From NCBI GenBank assembly GCA_020636075.1, contig JACJYO010000015.1, forward strand, positions 3,201-67,200: 64,000 bases of DNA, in the 5' to 3' direction. Of this stretch, positions 24,709 through 33,735 are shown one piece after another. Below the pieces are notes generated by a model that was not told the DNA's origin, did no database searches, and worked only from the letters and a program-made list of their open reading frames with translations. Origin of the DNA: Lewinellaceae bacterium (GTDB taxonomy: Bacteria > Bacteroidota > Bacteroidia > Chitinophagales > Saprospiraceae). Position numbers and translations under genes: made by a program. How positions within the stretch are numbered: the first letter of the stretch is position 1; every line of letters starts with the position of its first letter.

Positions 24709-27700
24709 TAAGGGTTAAACAAAATTTTTCCGGAGGTAAACAATCCCCCATCGGGTTTGTGAATCAGGTAAAAATACAATCCGGGATTGAGATTTTCCCG
24801 CTCCAAACGGTAAGTAATGCCGGATAAACTCAAGCTGCGCACCACATGGCCCAAGGCATCGATTAGGATCAATTGCTGGTTTCGAAAAGCAGCCCCATCG
24901 GCACGCCGGATTTCAACGAAGGTGGTTGCAGGCTGTGGGTGAATACGTACTTCTGACGGTGGTTTTTGAGCGTGGACAGGCTTGATACCCGAGGTCGGTT
25001 TTTCGCCGATGGTATGCCAGGTTTGATTGGTGCGGACGGCCTCGTTGAAATCAAAATAAATGTCGGCCTCGTTGTACACCACGGCGCCCAGAGGAAGGTT
25101 GGGGTGCTGCTCAATCCGGAAACTCACGAAACCGTGCGAGGCCGCTTCATTCACATTGCTGTCGGGCAACAGGATGTTGCTAAACGTAAACGCGAGTGTA
25201 CCCTGCCCGCTCAAGGTCCAGCTGTACGGATGCGAAGCCGCGCCGGGCCGTACCGTTGCCGGATCGAGCCAAGGCGAAAGCGTGTCGCGAATGACCACAG
25301 TGAAGGCCGTGTCGGTACCGGTATTCTGAAAGCGGATGAGGTATTCCAGGTCTTGCCCGGGCCGGATGTAGTGTTCCGAAGAAAAGCCGGTTGGGAAGCC
25401 CTGCTTGTCATTGGGATCGAAGGAGCCAATGTTTTGGACGCAATCGCGGTCCCAGGAAGGCACAAAAGCATCCACCGGAAACTGGTTGATAAAGCCCAGC
25501 GATGCATAGCCGCCACAGCCCTCCTCGAAAGCCATGTTGATTTGATTCGTAGTGGCAAAGGGATGCCCGGGCTCCTGCTCGGTCTCGATGCGCCAGGTGT
25601 GGCCGTTAGCAGGAAAATTTAAATTGATGGCCTCGTTGGGGTCGTATTGTTCAGAGCCGTTCAGGAGCACGACGTCGTCTTCGATGATGATGTAATCGAG
25701 CAATTGGGATGGCGCGGGCCCGACGTTGCGCAGTTCAAATTGAACCAGCGTATCCTGGCAGGACACGGAAGCCTGAATTTCAGCGCCCGACCAATCCGGT
25801 ACGGTAGTGCACAGGGTGTCGGGGAACCCGTGCGCGGTAATACAGTGGGTTTGACCGGGGACGGCCGTGCATTCTACATGAACAGTCAGGGTAAAACTTC
25901 CGCATTGCCCCGGATTCAGGTTTCCGACAGGAAAACGGTAGTTATTATTTCCCAAATCAAGGTACGTATTGGTCGAACCAATTAGGGTCAGATATGGGTC
26001 GAGCGCCACATCTACCCAGGCGCTGTCGGCTGTTTCGCTGCCCTGGTTGCAAAAACTGACATAAACGGTATTATTGAAACAACGGCGGAGCAGGGGGATG
26101 GCAAGATCAACGGAAAGTAGCGGACAATCAGCAAGGGCTCTGGCAATAAAGTCGAGCGTATCTGTAGTACCCAAAGTGTCCAATGTAATGGTTTGCGGGT
26201 TGTTGCAAAGATCCCACCAGATAGTATTTGGAGGAACAGCGGCCAGCACATAGGCACCGGTATCCAGGAAAAACAGGTAATTCCCCAGGGAATCGCTGTT
26301 TGTGTAATACCTGTCCGTGCCGTTATTTGCCTCTACCACCCAGTTTTTTAGTGGTACCTGCGCATCGGGCGTGCTGCAATCGGCGTCCGCATCCACCAGG
26401 ATTTGCCCGCCCACATAAGCGCCTTGCAGGGTGGAATGGCGCGACATGAACAACCCGGCGCCACCGATAAAAACAAACAAACGTTCATCTTTTGTCAGCC
26501 CGCCAAGGGTGCTGCCACCACTTTTGTCATATCCAAAACTATAGGCAATATTCGGCAGTGCTTGCCAACTTTGCGCTTTGTTCACACTGCCTAGAGGAGA
26601 ATTGCCATACCGGAGAAAAAACAAATCGCCCCGACTGTTTTGAAACAAACACCGCCGGGTAGTATATCCTGCAGTAACACCATCGACATTTTGCACTTGC
26701 ACCCAGTTGCTCCCGACAGCTGCGCGTCGAAACATTGCCAAGGGGGCGGACGTCATTATGAGGATTGCGCCATCGGGTTGGATTACAAAAGTATAAATTG
26801 GAAATGGTGTTGGCACAAGGCTCCAATGAAGACCGCCATCGATGGATTCCCACAGCGTCATATTTTGCGGAGAGGCAGGTGCCTGCATCATCATCGCATA
26901 CGCCTTGCCGTCGGGCGCAAATTCCATTTTTGTAAAAAACGTATCCGCGAATATTGGAATCCAGGTAAGACCTTCGTCCGTTGAACGATACGTGCCCGAA
27001 TTGGTGCTGACAAAAAAGGTGTTGTTCGCCGGGTTTACGCCAAACCACGGGTGTATATAATTAAATTCCGGAGGTGTGATATTTGAAAAACTGGCACCCC
27101 CATCTTTTGTCAGGTATAATTTGTCATTCAGTATGGCCACCATACTGTTTCGATCCAGCACGCGCACCAACTCGGAATGGTCCTGAGAGTCCGGTGTCAA
27201 TTTTATCCAGTCCTGCCCAGCATCATCGGTCCGCCAAATAACCCCCGTTGTGCCGGCATAAAAAGTATCCTGGCTGGCACATTGCATATGCCCAACAAAA
27301 CACCGCATGCCTTTTCCGGAAAATGACCAAGTGGCGCCACCATCCATTGACCGGTAAATACCTTGCAAGCGCCTTCCCAGCAAGCTTCCATCCGGTAAAA
27401 CAAAAGGAGCGATTTTATCCAGGCGGTAGGTCGTATCCCTGGGGTGCCAACTGGCGCCGTGATCGAGCGAATAATAGGAATTGGTCTTTTCCTGATTGGA
27501 ATAGTTTACATAAATTATTTTTCCGGTAGGCAGGACACATAAATAGGGGCTTTGAAGGCCGGTTGTCGTATCGATGACTTGTTTGGGCAGAAAACTTGCT
27601 CCATTGTCGACAGACCGGTATAAGCCTGTCGAACTGTTTATTAGAAGCGTGCCATTCCTGGCCACATAAACAAAATTGATCAAGGCTGTCGAGCTAAAAG

Positions 27701-28325
27701 GCGGGAAAATTGTAGTCCAGGTCATGCCTCCATCTTGGGAACGCAAAATTTTCGAGAACCCTAATTTTGCCCACAAGTCGCCATTATTGCCGATTAACAG
27801 TTTGTCTATCGTATCGATTGTTGTATTGTCGAATACTTTATACCAGGTTAACCCGCCATTATTGGAGCGATACAAATGCTGCGGGCCATGCCCTACCAGT
27901 ATTCCATTTGCTTGCTCTACGATATGCGCTATACTGTCGCTGCGATGCACCATTTTCCAGGTAACGCCTTCATCGTGGGAGCGATAGATTGCGGTTGTTC
28001 CGTCGGGGAACAGGAGTTCCTTGTAAAAATTTCCGGTCTGCCCGATCCGGATAAAAGCTGCGTTTTCTGCTGTAGTGTCCAGAGGGGAAGCAATGACTTC
28101 CACCCAGGATTCGCCGTTGTCGGTAGATTTATACACCAGGTAAGCGCCGTCTGTCACAGCATAGAGTGTATTATCCGCCACCTTGGTCAATTCAGCATCA
28201 CCACCGTACGGTCCAAGTGATTTGACCCAATAGGAGTTGTCCTGTGCCTGCATTTGGGTTGCAACCAAAAAGGCCAATGCCCGAAGCCAAATGTATTTTT
28301 GAAAAACAGACGCTGAGATTTTCAT
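24708..28325 (-). CDS. T9SS-exported BNR/sortilin-like protein with DUF7619 domain
   Basis: The preferred start at 28325 gives 1205 residues with a signal peptide (MKISASVFQKYIWLRALAFL, ending MQAQ). The longer frame from 28448 adds a non-signal tail. The first 600 residues hold about 11 Asp-box (BNR) motifs such as STDNGESW, SHDEGVTW, SNNGGLTW and SMDGGATW, marking beta-propellers. Next comes an SdrD-B/carboxypeptidase-like module (ILVDADADCSTPDAQVPLKN ... DSLGNYLFFLDTG). After it lies a DUF7619 domain: SFDPNDKQGFPTGF, LEYLIRFQNTGTDTAFTVV, ADIYFDFNEAVRTNQ. The end is a T9SS sorting domain (RIHPQPATTFVEIRRADG ... LNPGLYFYLIHK). Surface location is expected. The downstream T9SS gene starts on the last base of its stop. 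Confidence 0.88.
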   Translation of the reverse strand: MKISASVFQKYIWLRALAFLVATQMQAQDNSYWVKSLGPYGGDAELTKVADNTLYAVTDGAYLVYKSTDNGESWVEVIASPLDTTAENAAFIRIGQTGNFYKELLFPDGTTAIYRSHDEGVTWKMVHRSDSIAHIVEQANGILVGHGPQHLYRSNNGGLTWYKVFDNTTIDTIDKLLIGNNGDLWAKLGFSKILRSQDGGMTWTTIFPPFSSTALINFVYVARNGTLLINSSTGLYRSVDNGASFLPKQVIDTTTGLQSPYLCVLPTGKIIYVNYSNQEKTNSYYSLDHGASWHPRDTTYRLDKIAPFVLPDGSLLGRRLQGIYRSMDGGATWSFSGKGMRCFVGHMQCASQDTFYAGTTGVIWRTDDAGQDWIKLTPDSQDHSELVRVLDRNSMVAILNDKLYLTKDGGASFSNITPPEFNYIHPWFGVNPANNTFFVSTNSGTYRSTDEGLTWIPIFADTFFTKMEFAPDGKAYAMMMQAPASPQNMTLWESIDGGLHWSLVPTPFPIYTFVIQPDGAILIMTSAPLAMFRRAAVGSNWVQVQNVDGVTAGYTTRRCLFQNSRGDLFFLRYGNSPLGSVNKAQSWQALPNIAYSFGYDKSGGSTLGGLTKDERLFVFIGGAGLFMSRHSTLQGAYVGGQILVDADADCSTPDAQVPLKNWVVEANNGTDRYYTNSDSLGNYLFFLDTGAYVLAAVPPNTIWWDLCNNPQTITLDTLGTTDTLDFIARALADCPLLSVDLAIPLLRRCFNNTVYVSFCNQGSETADSAWVDVALDPYLTLIGSTNTYLDLGNNNYRFPVGNLNPGQCGSFTLTVHVECTAVPGQTHCITAHGFPDTLCTTVPDWSGAEIQASVSCQDTLVQFELRNVGPAPSQLLDYIIIEDDVVLLNGSEQYDPNEAINLNFPANGHTWRIETEQEPGHPFATTNQINMAFEEGCGGYASLGFINQFPVDAFVPSWDRDCVQNIGSFDPNDKQGFPTGFSSEHYIRPGQDLEYLIRFQNTGTDTAFTVVIRDTLSPWLDPATVRPGAASHPYSWTLSGQGTLAFTFSNILLPDSNVNEAASHGFVSFRIEQHPNLPLGAVVYNEADIYFDFNEAVRTNQTWHTIGEKPTSGIKPVHAQKPPSEVRIHPQPATTFVEIRRADGAAFRNQQLILIDALGHVVRSLSLSGITYRLERENLNPGLYFYLIHKPDGGLFTSGKILFNP

Positions 28326-28539
28326 AGGTTGTAAAAAATAAAGGTCATACCCGGTAAAAGAAATCAGGCCGGGGTGAGAAGCCTTCTCAAAAGTCCAGGC
28401 TCCGGGCCAATTTTTGAAATACAAATTATCTTGTTTGTCGAAAAACAAAAAATAAAAACAATTGGTTATCAGTATGTTGAAATATATTTGTTCAGAAATT
28501 ACCTGGAATAATTTGTGCTATAACCGCAAAACCTGCAAC

Positions 28540-29976
28540 ATGGCCGACAGTTTATTGACCCGCACACTCAAACAACTTTCCCGCAAGGAACGCACCGCGT
28601 TGGTTGAATTTACACGTTGTGGCTGTTTCAACCGCCGGGAAGAGGTAAGCCGCCTTTGTGCCTACCTGGCTGAAAACATAGACAACCCGGATCGCAAGGC
28701 ACTCGATCCTTCAAGCCTGTTTACCGCGGCATTCCCAAGTCAGGTCTTTAATAATGCCGCCTTGCGACACACCATGTCCTACCTGCTTTCGGTATTGCGC
28801 CAATACCTCGCCTGGGCCGAATGGCAATCCGATATGGCCGAACAGCGGCGCTACCTCCTGAGCGCTCTGCGCAACCGCAACCTCGATGTTTTGTTGGAAA
28901 AAGAACTGAATCGCGCCGAATCAGCCCTGGAAAATCCGGAAACCCAGGATGCCGGATTTTATTTCCAGCGCTACCGCATGCAGCAGGAACGGCTCGAAAA
29001 AACGGCCCGGCACGAGCGCTCCGCCCGCATCAACCTGCAGCCCCTGCCCGACGAATTGACGGTGTTTTACCTGGCGGAAATGCTGCGCCACGCCTGTTCG
29101 GCGCTCTCGCACCAGGCCATTGCCGGACAGGAATACCGATTCAACTTACTGGAAAAACTGCTGGAACTGGCGGAAACGGAAGGGCTGTTGGACGTGCCGG
29201 TGATCGCCATGTATTACCAGGCCTACCAGATGCTGCGCGCACCGGAGGCGTCGGCACCCCTCGAACGTTTGAAAACACTGCTGCTGGAGCACGAAAACAG
29301 GTTCAGCCAAAAAGAAATGCGTGGCTTGTATCTGCTGGCCATCAATGGTTGCATTCGCCGCATGAACAGCGGCCGGCGTGAATATATCCGGGAAGCTTTT
29401 GACCTGTACCGGGCAGCCCTGGAACGCGATTTCCTGACTGAAAACGGCGTGTTGTCGGGTTTTACCTACAAAAATATTATCCGCATCGGCGCAGCGCTGG
29501 AAGAACATAGCTGGACGGAGCAGTTTCTCGAAGACTACCGCACAGCACTCCTTCCCCGCGAACGCGATAATCTTTACCGGTACAACCGGGCGTTTTTGTA
29601 CTTCCACCAACAAGACTATGCCCGGGCGATGCCGCTGCTGCAACAAGTGGAACTGGAAGATACCTTGAATAACCTCGATGCCCGGCGCATGCTGCTGCGC
29701 AGCTATTTTGAACTGGGCGAATGGGCGGCCTTGGAATCCCTGCTACAAAGTTTCGGCGCCTATCTGCGCCGGCAGAAAAATCTCGGCTATCACCGGCAAA
29801 CCAATGAACGGTTGTTGTATTTCACCCGCCGCTTGATGGAACTGGACCGAGGCCAGCGGCAGGCTGTGGAAGCCTTGCGTGTTGAATTGGAAGCCACAAC
29901 TGAATTGGCGGAACGGTCGTGGCTGCTTTCGCAAGTAACGCCGTCTGTTAGACGGCGTGGTCAAATTCCCGAATAG
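28540..29976 (+). CDS. Helical-repeat protein of unknown function
   Basis: Taking the start at 28540 (MADSLLTRTLKQLSRKER) the product has 478 residues; the frame is open from 28462 but the extra 26 residues look non-coding. The whole protein is alpha-helical, rich in Leu, Arg and Glu, without signal peptide or membrane segment. TPR-like helix pairs are seen around YRYNRAFLYFHQQDYARAM and RRMLLRSYFELGEWAALES. The first 90 residues form a separate helical head. It is unlike any named family, but similar in size and layout to the gene at 34394-35902. The tail TPSVRRRGQIPE and the TAG stop come from a REP-like hairpin array, so the ancestral C-terminus was probably shorter. Likely a cytoplasmic scaffold. 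Confidence 0.75.
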   Translation: MADSLLTRTLKQLSRKERTALVEFTRCGCFNRREEVSRLCAYLAENIDNPDRKALDPSSLFTAAFPSQVFNNAALRHTMSYLLSVLRQYLAWAEWQSDMAEQRRYLLSALRNRNLDVLLEKELNRAESALENPETQDAGFYFQRYRMQQERLEKTARHERSARINLQPLPDELTVFYLAEMLRHACSALSHQAIAGQEYRFNLLEKLLELAETEGLLDVPVIAMYYQAYQMLRAPEASAPLERLKTLLLEHENRFSQKEMRGLYLLAINGCIRRMNSGRREYIREAFDLYRAALERDFLTENGVLSGFTYKNIIRIGAALEEHSWTEQFLEDYRTALLPRERDNLYRYNRAFLYFHQQDYARAMPLLQQVELEDTLNNLDARRMLLRSYFELGEWAALESLLQSFGAYLRRQKNLGYHRQTNERLLYFTRRLMELDRGQRQAVEALRVELEATTELAERSWLLSQVTPSVRRRGQIPE

Positions 29977-30038
29977 CACGCCGTCTAACAGACGGCGTGG
30001 CAAAATTTCCAAATTGTACGCCGTCTAACAGACGGCGT
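29938..30038. repeat. Three-unit 40-bp tandem array of CCGTCT hairpins
   Basis: ACGCCGTCT-NNN-AGACGGCGT hairpins start at 29938, 29978 and 30018, exactly 40 bases apart. The first has loop GTT, the other two AAC. The 19-base spacers resemble each other (GGTCAAATTCCC, GGCAAAATTTCC), so this is a tandem duplication. The array holds the stop codons of both converging genes. Confidence 0.9.
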
Positions 30039-31036
30039 TACAGATCAATCTCGGTATTATCCCCAATGTTCAGGCTCAAATTCGTGCCTTTGATCGTCGC
30101 ATCGCTACCGACCACCGAGCGTTGGAGCACGACATCGTCAAGGGAGGCAAAGTTACCGATGATGCTGTCCTTGATTATGGAGGAGTTGATGGTCACATTG
30201 TTGCCGATGGTCACGTGCGGCCCAACGATGCTGTTGGAAATAGTGCAATTTTCACCGACAGCAATAGGGTGAATGACGATGGTATTTTCAAACTCGGGAA
30301 GTTTGAATACATCCGTAGCATAGCCGCGTTGGCTGAGGAGCATGGCATTTGTTTCAAGCAGCACGTCTTTCCGGCCACAATCGAACCAGTTGTTCACAGT
30401 GATGGCCTGGAACGGGATGCCTTGTTCGAGCATGCCCTGCAGGGCATCGGTCAGCTGGTATTCCCCGACGGTGCGTTGTTCTGTTTTGATCAATTGTTCA
30501 ATGGAACCAAGCAGCGCCTGCACTTCGTTGACCTTGTACAAACCCACCATGGCCATGTTCGACTTGGGGATTCGGGGTTTTTCGATCATCCGGGTGATCA
30601 TATTGTTTTCGTCCATGTCCGCTACCCCAAATTCGCGGGGGTCTACCACTTTTTTCACACCTACACAGGAGTGCGGGCAATCGAGCATCTGCTTGAGGTC
30701 GGCATCAAAAATGGTATCGCCAAATGCGATAAACACCTGATCTTCATTTTGAATGGCATCTTTTGCCATCCACACAGCATGTCCGGAGCCTTCACGGTGT
30801 TCCTGATAAACAAATTCGGTTTGCAGGTGCGGGTATTGCTGTTCAATAAATGTCCGCACTTTTTCCCCCAGGTAACCAATGACAAATACAAAGTTGGTTA
30901 GCCCGGTTTCGGCCAGCGTGTCAATAATGAAAGCGATTATCGGTTTGCCCGCAACGGGCATCAGCGGCTTGGGTTGTGTGAAGGTATGCGGGCGGAGCCG
31001 GGTGCCGGCTCCTGCCACTGGGATAACAACTTTCAT
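30038..31036 (-). CDS. Sugar-phosphate nucleotidyltransferase with left-handed beta-helix
   Basis: Starting at 31036 (MKVVIPVAGAGTRLRPHT) the product has 332 residues. An upstream ATG at 31099 adds a poorly fitting tail. The N-terminal Rossmann-like domain has the GAGTRLRP nucleotide-binding loop, the PKPLMPV lysine motif and FGDTIFD. NWFDCGRKDVLLETN is the sugar-binding region. From about residue 250 a hexapeptide left-handed beta-helix follows (ENCTISNSIVGPHVTIGNNV, NSSIIKDSIIGNFASLDDV). This is the layout of glucose-1-phosphate thymidylyl- or uridylyltransferases and mannose-1-phosphate guanylyltransferases. It would make an activated sugar for surface polysaccharide. The exact nucleotide and sugar cannot be told. 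The TAA stop is the outer edge of a REP-like hairpin. Confidence 0.9.
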   Translation of the reverse strand: MKVVIPVAGAGTRLRPHTFTQPKPLMPVAGKPIIAFIIDTLAETGLTNFVFVIGYLGEKVRTFIEQQYPHLQTEFVYQEHREGSGHAVWMAKDAIQNEDQVFIAFGDTIFDADLKQMLDCPHSCVGVKKVVDPREFGVADMDENNMITRMIEKPRIPKSNMAMVGLYKVNEVQALLGSIEQLIKTEQRTVGEYQLTDALQGMLEQGIPFQAITVNNWFDCGRKDVLLETNAMLLSQRGYATDVFKLPEFENTIVIHPIAVGENCTISNSIVGPHVTIGNNVTINSSIIKDSIIGNFASLDDVVLQRSVVGSDATIKGTNLSLNIGDNTEIDL

Positions 31037-31168
31037 CTTTGACGGCAGCAAACTGCTTTTTTGCAAACAAAGCAGCGGATAAACAATGTACCTGAACAAA
31101 CACGCATACAGGCGGGTGGGTGTTGGTTTTACCTGTCAAAGGTATAGAAATTTGTATTTGACCAATGG

Positions 31169-31215
31169 TTAAGTACTGTGACAAGATTATTGAATTGTTT
31201 TGTTACAGTACTTAA
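31169..31215 (-). terminator. Hairpin overlapping the stop of the upstream gene
   Basis: TTAAGTACTGTGACAA (31169-31184) pairs with 31200-31215 except for one base, with a 15-base loop. The TAA stop of the gene at 31212-32381 is part of the stem. It lies between two minus-strand genes and could reduce read-through into the nucleotidyltransferase, although no long T-run follows. Confidence 0.45.
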
Positions 31216-32381
31216 TCCTCGATACCATAGAGTAAATCTTTCAGGCGTGAGCCCTGCATTTCCGGCAGGTAATAGGCGTTGTTAAACTTTTCCAGGGTGA
31301 TTTCAATATCCGATTTCAGGCTGCTAAAAGTATCGGGCAAGATTGCTGCACAATGCGCTTCATGCTGATAACTGCCAACGATCCTGGCGAATTTCTGGTA
31401 ATACACATTACCCTGTGCAATAAATGCACAATACTGATCCAGAAAATGGACAATGCGGTCTATTGAAAATTGCAGGTTGGTGTGTGCCTTTCTGGGCAGC
31501 GCCGGATTGGTTTCGATGGCTTGTTCGGCTGTGTTGATATACTGTTCGAGGTGGTTGTTCAGTTGTTCCCAGTCGTCTTGATCCCGGCACTGAGGTAACG
31601 TCGTTGTATATCCGATTTGGCGGGCGCAATCGCTGAAAAGCAGCTCGCATTCCCGTTTCAGTGACAGATTGGCATCACGGAGAAATTCGGTTTCGTATTG
31701 AATGATGCTGAGTTGCTGGTCCATTCGAACGGTGAAATCCAGGATGCAGGAGATTTTTTCCAAATTACTCTGGTTTTGTCGGCTATCGCCCGCACCCAGG
31801 GCCATACCCACAATGGAGAATGTGGCCGACAGGTACGGGTTGCTCTCCAGCAGTGCCGGCAGGGAGAATCCGAATTTTTTCTTCATTCGTTCCTCCAGTA
31901 TCCCGTTCAGGGCCTTAAAATCGGGGTATTCATGTGGATTACTGATGCGCGCGATCTGCTGGCTGGTGCGCAGGCTGGTAAAATGATGGTCGAGGCTCAG
32001 GATCTTTTCGTACAACATCTTGAGCATTTCGATGCCCTTGCGATAACGCAGGCGCAACTGCTTCAGGGCCGCATCGGCCTCCAGCAGCCGGATCGAATCC
32101 TCCAATTGGATTTTTTCCAACAACCAGGCATAGCCAATCTCCGGGTCGCAGGCTCGCGGTGTGCGCAAAAAACTGTCTACTGCTACCAGCCGGGTTTTGG
32201 TACCAACCAGGGCATAGCTGTGTTGGAGGTGCAATCGCTGAAAGTCTGTTTCGGTATTAGCCAGCCAGTTGCCAAATAGTTGCAACGAGTCCCCCGGAAC
32301 AGCAGCCATGCCGGCGGGATGGAAGAACAACAACAGCGTTCCCCAAAAACACGAGACAATTTGGGCACAGCGTACATTCAT
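31212..32381 (-). CDS. Exported helical protein of unknown function
   Basis: The 389-residue protein has a hydrophobic N-terminus (VSCFWGTLLLFFHPAGMAA) consistent with a signal peptide. The mature part is almost entirely alpha-helical with long heptad-like stretches (LEDSIRLLEADAALKQLRLR, RMDQQLSIIQYETEFLRDAN, EQYINTAEQAIETN) that suggest coiled coils. Six or more cysteines are present but not in a known motif. No lipobox, catalytic signature or sorting domain was seen, so periplasmic residence is the simplest guess. The start at 32381 lies 20 bases from the 101-bp foldback at 32401-32501. No family is recognised. Confidence 0.7.
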   Translation of the reverse strand: MNVRCAQIVSCFWGTLLLFFHPAGMAAVPGDSLQLFGNWLANTETDFQRLHLQHSYALVGTKTRLVAVDSFLRTPRACDPEIGYAWLLEKIQLEDSIRLLEADAALKQLRLRYRKGIEMLKMLYEKILSLDHHFTSLRTSQQIARISNPHEYPDFKALNGILEERMKKKFGFSLPALLESNPYLSATFSIVGMALGAGDSRQNQSNLEKISCILDFTVRMDQQLSIIQYETEFLRDANLSLKRECELLFSDCARQIGYTTTLPQCRDQDDWEQLNNHLEQYINTAEQAIETNPALPRKAHTNLQFSIDRIVHFLDQYCAFIAQGNVYYQKFARIVGSYQHEAHCAAILPDTFSSLKSDIEITLEKFNNAYYLPEMQGSRLKDLLYGIED

Positions 32382-32400
32382 AATGCTTACTACTCAATGT

Positions 32401-32501
32401 AAAGTGGTTTGTAAAAGAGATGATGCAATGTGTATTGTCGGCGTGACTTCGAGTCACGCCGACAATAGCCTCATCGCCTCCAGTTTTTCGCAAACCACTT
32501 T
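32401..32501. repeat. 101-bp nested foldback (MITE-like)
   Basis: The outer arms AAAGTGGTTTG (32401-32411) and CAAACCACTTT (32491-32501) are perfect complements. Similarity continues inward with mismatches. In the centre is a perfect 15-bp hairpin, ATTGTCGGCGTGACT with loop TCG (32434-32466). It separates two minus-strand genes. Pieces of the same element occur near 20058, 20192 and 33936. Confidence 0.8.
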
Positions 32502-32523
32502 CTTTCAGGTATACCGGCTGAAT

Positions 32524-33090
32524 TTACCAGTTAATTGGGATCGCCTCAGGACAATCAGTCCAATCCAGGCACCAGTCTGCTTCATCCCATTCGCAGGCAA
32601 AGCACAGACAGGGCGAAGGGCAGGCGCACAATTTCAGATTGCACCGGATAACGGTCGGTTGTTGCCTTCCCAACAAATCGATATGCTTAAAATCCATACC
32701 GACAATAACTCCATCAACTGCAGCCAGCCGTTGCCCTACCGAAACCGGGGGAAAGGCTGGTTGGTGCGCAAAACAGCGCCTGGAAGTGTACAGCCCATCA
32801 CCCGCCAGTTGGTCAAAGCCCTTGCCATCGTCGGAAAAAAGGTCGGCGGCAAAGCCAAATGCGGACGGTAGACTGTCCGGGTTCTGAAAATTCCGGAGCC
32901 TGATCTCGCGGACATAGGCCGTGGCTCCAACTACCCGGGTGCGCATATCCAGGACTGCCAGATGCGCATTCCAATAACTGCCATCACGTTGTGCGGCTGC
33001 GGGAATATGCACCAGAACAATAGACAGCATAAGTGCAATTTTCCCAGGTTGAAACCAACACACCGGGTCCAAAATTCCTGACATGATCAT
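32524..33090 (-). CDS. Small exported protein, possible choice-of-anchor X-like domain
   Basis: The 188-residue protein has a hydrophobic N-terminal stretch (IALMLSIVLVHIPAAAQ) ending in an Ala-Gln signal cleavage site. The middle contains ADLFSDDGKGFDQLAGDGLY. The D-D-G ... D-x-x-A-G-D-G-x-Y pattern resembles the calcium-binding-like turn of choice-of-anchor X domains found on secreted bacterial proteins. The C-terminal 40 residues are cysteine-rich (NLKLCACPSPCLCFACEWDE, then DWCLDWTDC), which suggests a disulfide knot or metal site. No homologous family can be named with certainty. It lies 22 bases beyond the foldback element and upstream of the exported helical protein on the same strand. 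Confidence 0.65.
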   Translation of the reverse strand: MIMSGILDPVCWFQPGKIALMLSIVLVHIPAAAQRDGSYWNAHLAVLDMRTRVVGATAYVREIRLRNFQNPDSLPSAFGFAADLFSDDGKGFDQLAGDGLYTSRRCFAHQPAFPPVSVGQRLAAVDGVIVGMDFKHIDLLGRQQPTVIRCNLKLCACPSPCLCFACEWDEADWCLDWTDCPEAIPINW

Positions 33091-33698
33091 TTGTTGTTTT
33101 TGATGGAATTAAGTTCTGCTGCATTGTTTCCGGAGCTCAGCTTTCCAGTTTCGACCGACAGCCTGCTTTGCCCACAGACAACTAAAAAAAACACCAGCTT
33201 CATGATCCTTTTTGGGATTGAGGGGAGAGAGCATGATCAGCGCATCCCAAACGAAACAAGAAACGCCGAACACGCTCTCGGAGGAATTTCTGACCAGACA
33301 AAGTTAGCCCGGCGCCAACGGGCTTTACCAGACAACCTGTGGCACAAAAAAGGGGTAAACAGGATGGTCATCCCCATCTAACAAACTGGAAACAAACTAT
33401 TTACAGGCAAATCTCCGGTCGCAATTGCAGGCAACAAGTACGCATAGAACAGGTGTAGAAGTTTTGAAATTTCTTTATTCCAAAAGTTGCCCTAACCGGA
33501 ATCAAATCCGTGTTTATCAGCGTTTCGCCGAAGGCGAATCAGCGGAATCCGCGTTCCAAACCTTCACAAGCAGGAATAGAACACGGATGAGACGGATTCG
33601 CCTTTGGCGAAGACACGGATTTTCGCTGAGTTGATCCCGGTTTGGGTAGTTCAGGCAGTGCGCAGTTTAAAGTACTGCATAGGAAAGCCATTTTGCGC

Positions 33699-33735
33699 AA
33701 AAAAATACCCGCCGGGCGGAGTGCCGCGGCGGGTA
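33699..33735 (-). terminator. Terminator-like hairpin on the minus strand without a gene
   Basis: TACCCGCC (33706-33713) pairs with GGCGGGTA (33728-33735). Read on the minus strand the stem is followed by TTTTTTTGCGC. It has the form of an intrinsic terminator, but no protein gene is apparent on the minus strand upstream (33736-34390). It may end a non-coding transcript or be left from a decayed gene. Confidence 0.5.

Noticed and set aside
29938..30038. CRISPR-like look: three 21-bp repeats with 19-bp spacers
   Set aside because: The repeats are perfect hairpins of a REP-like family also found at 23350. The spacers resemble each other, units are too short, and no cas gene is present.
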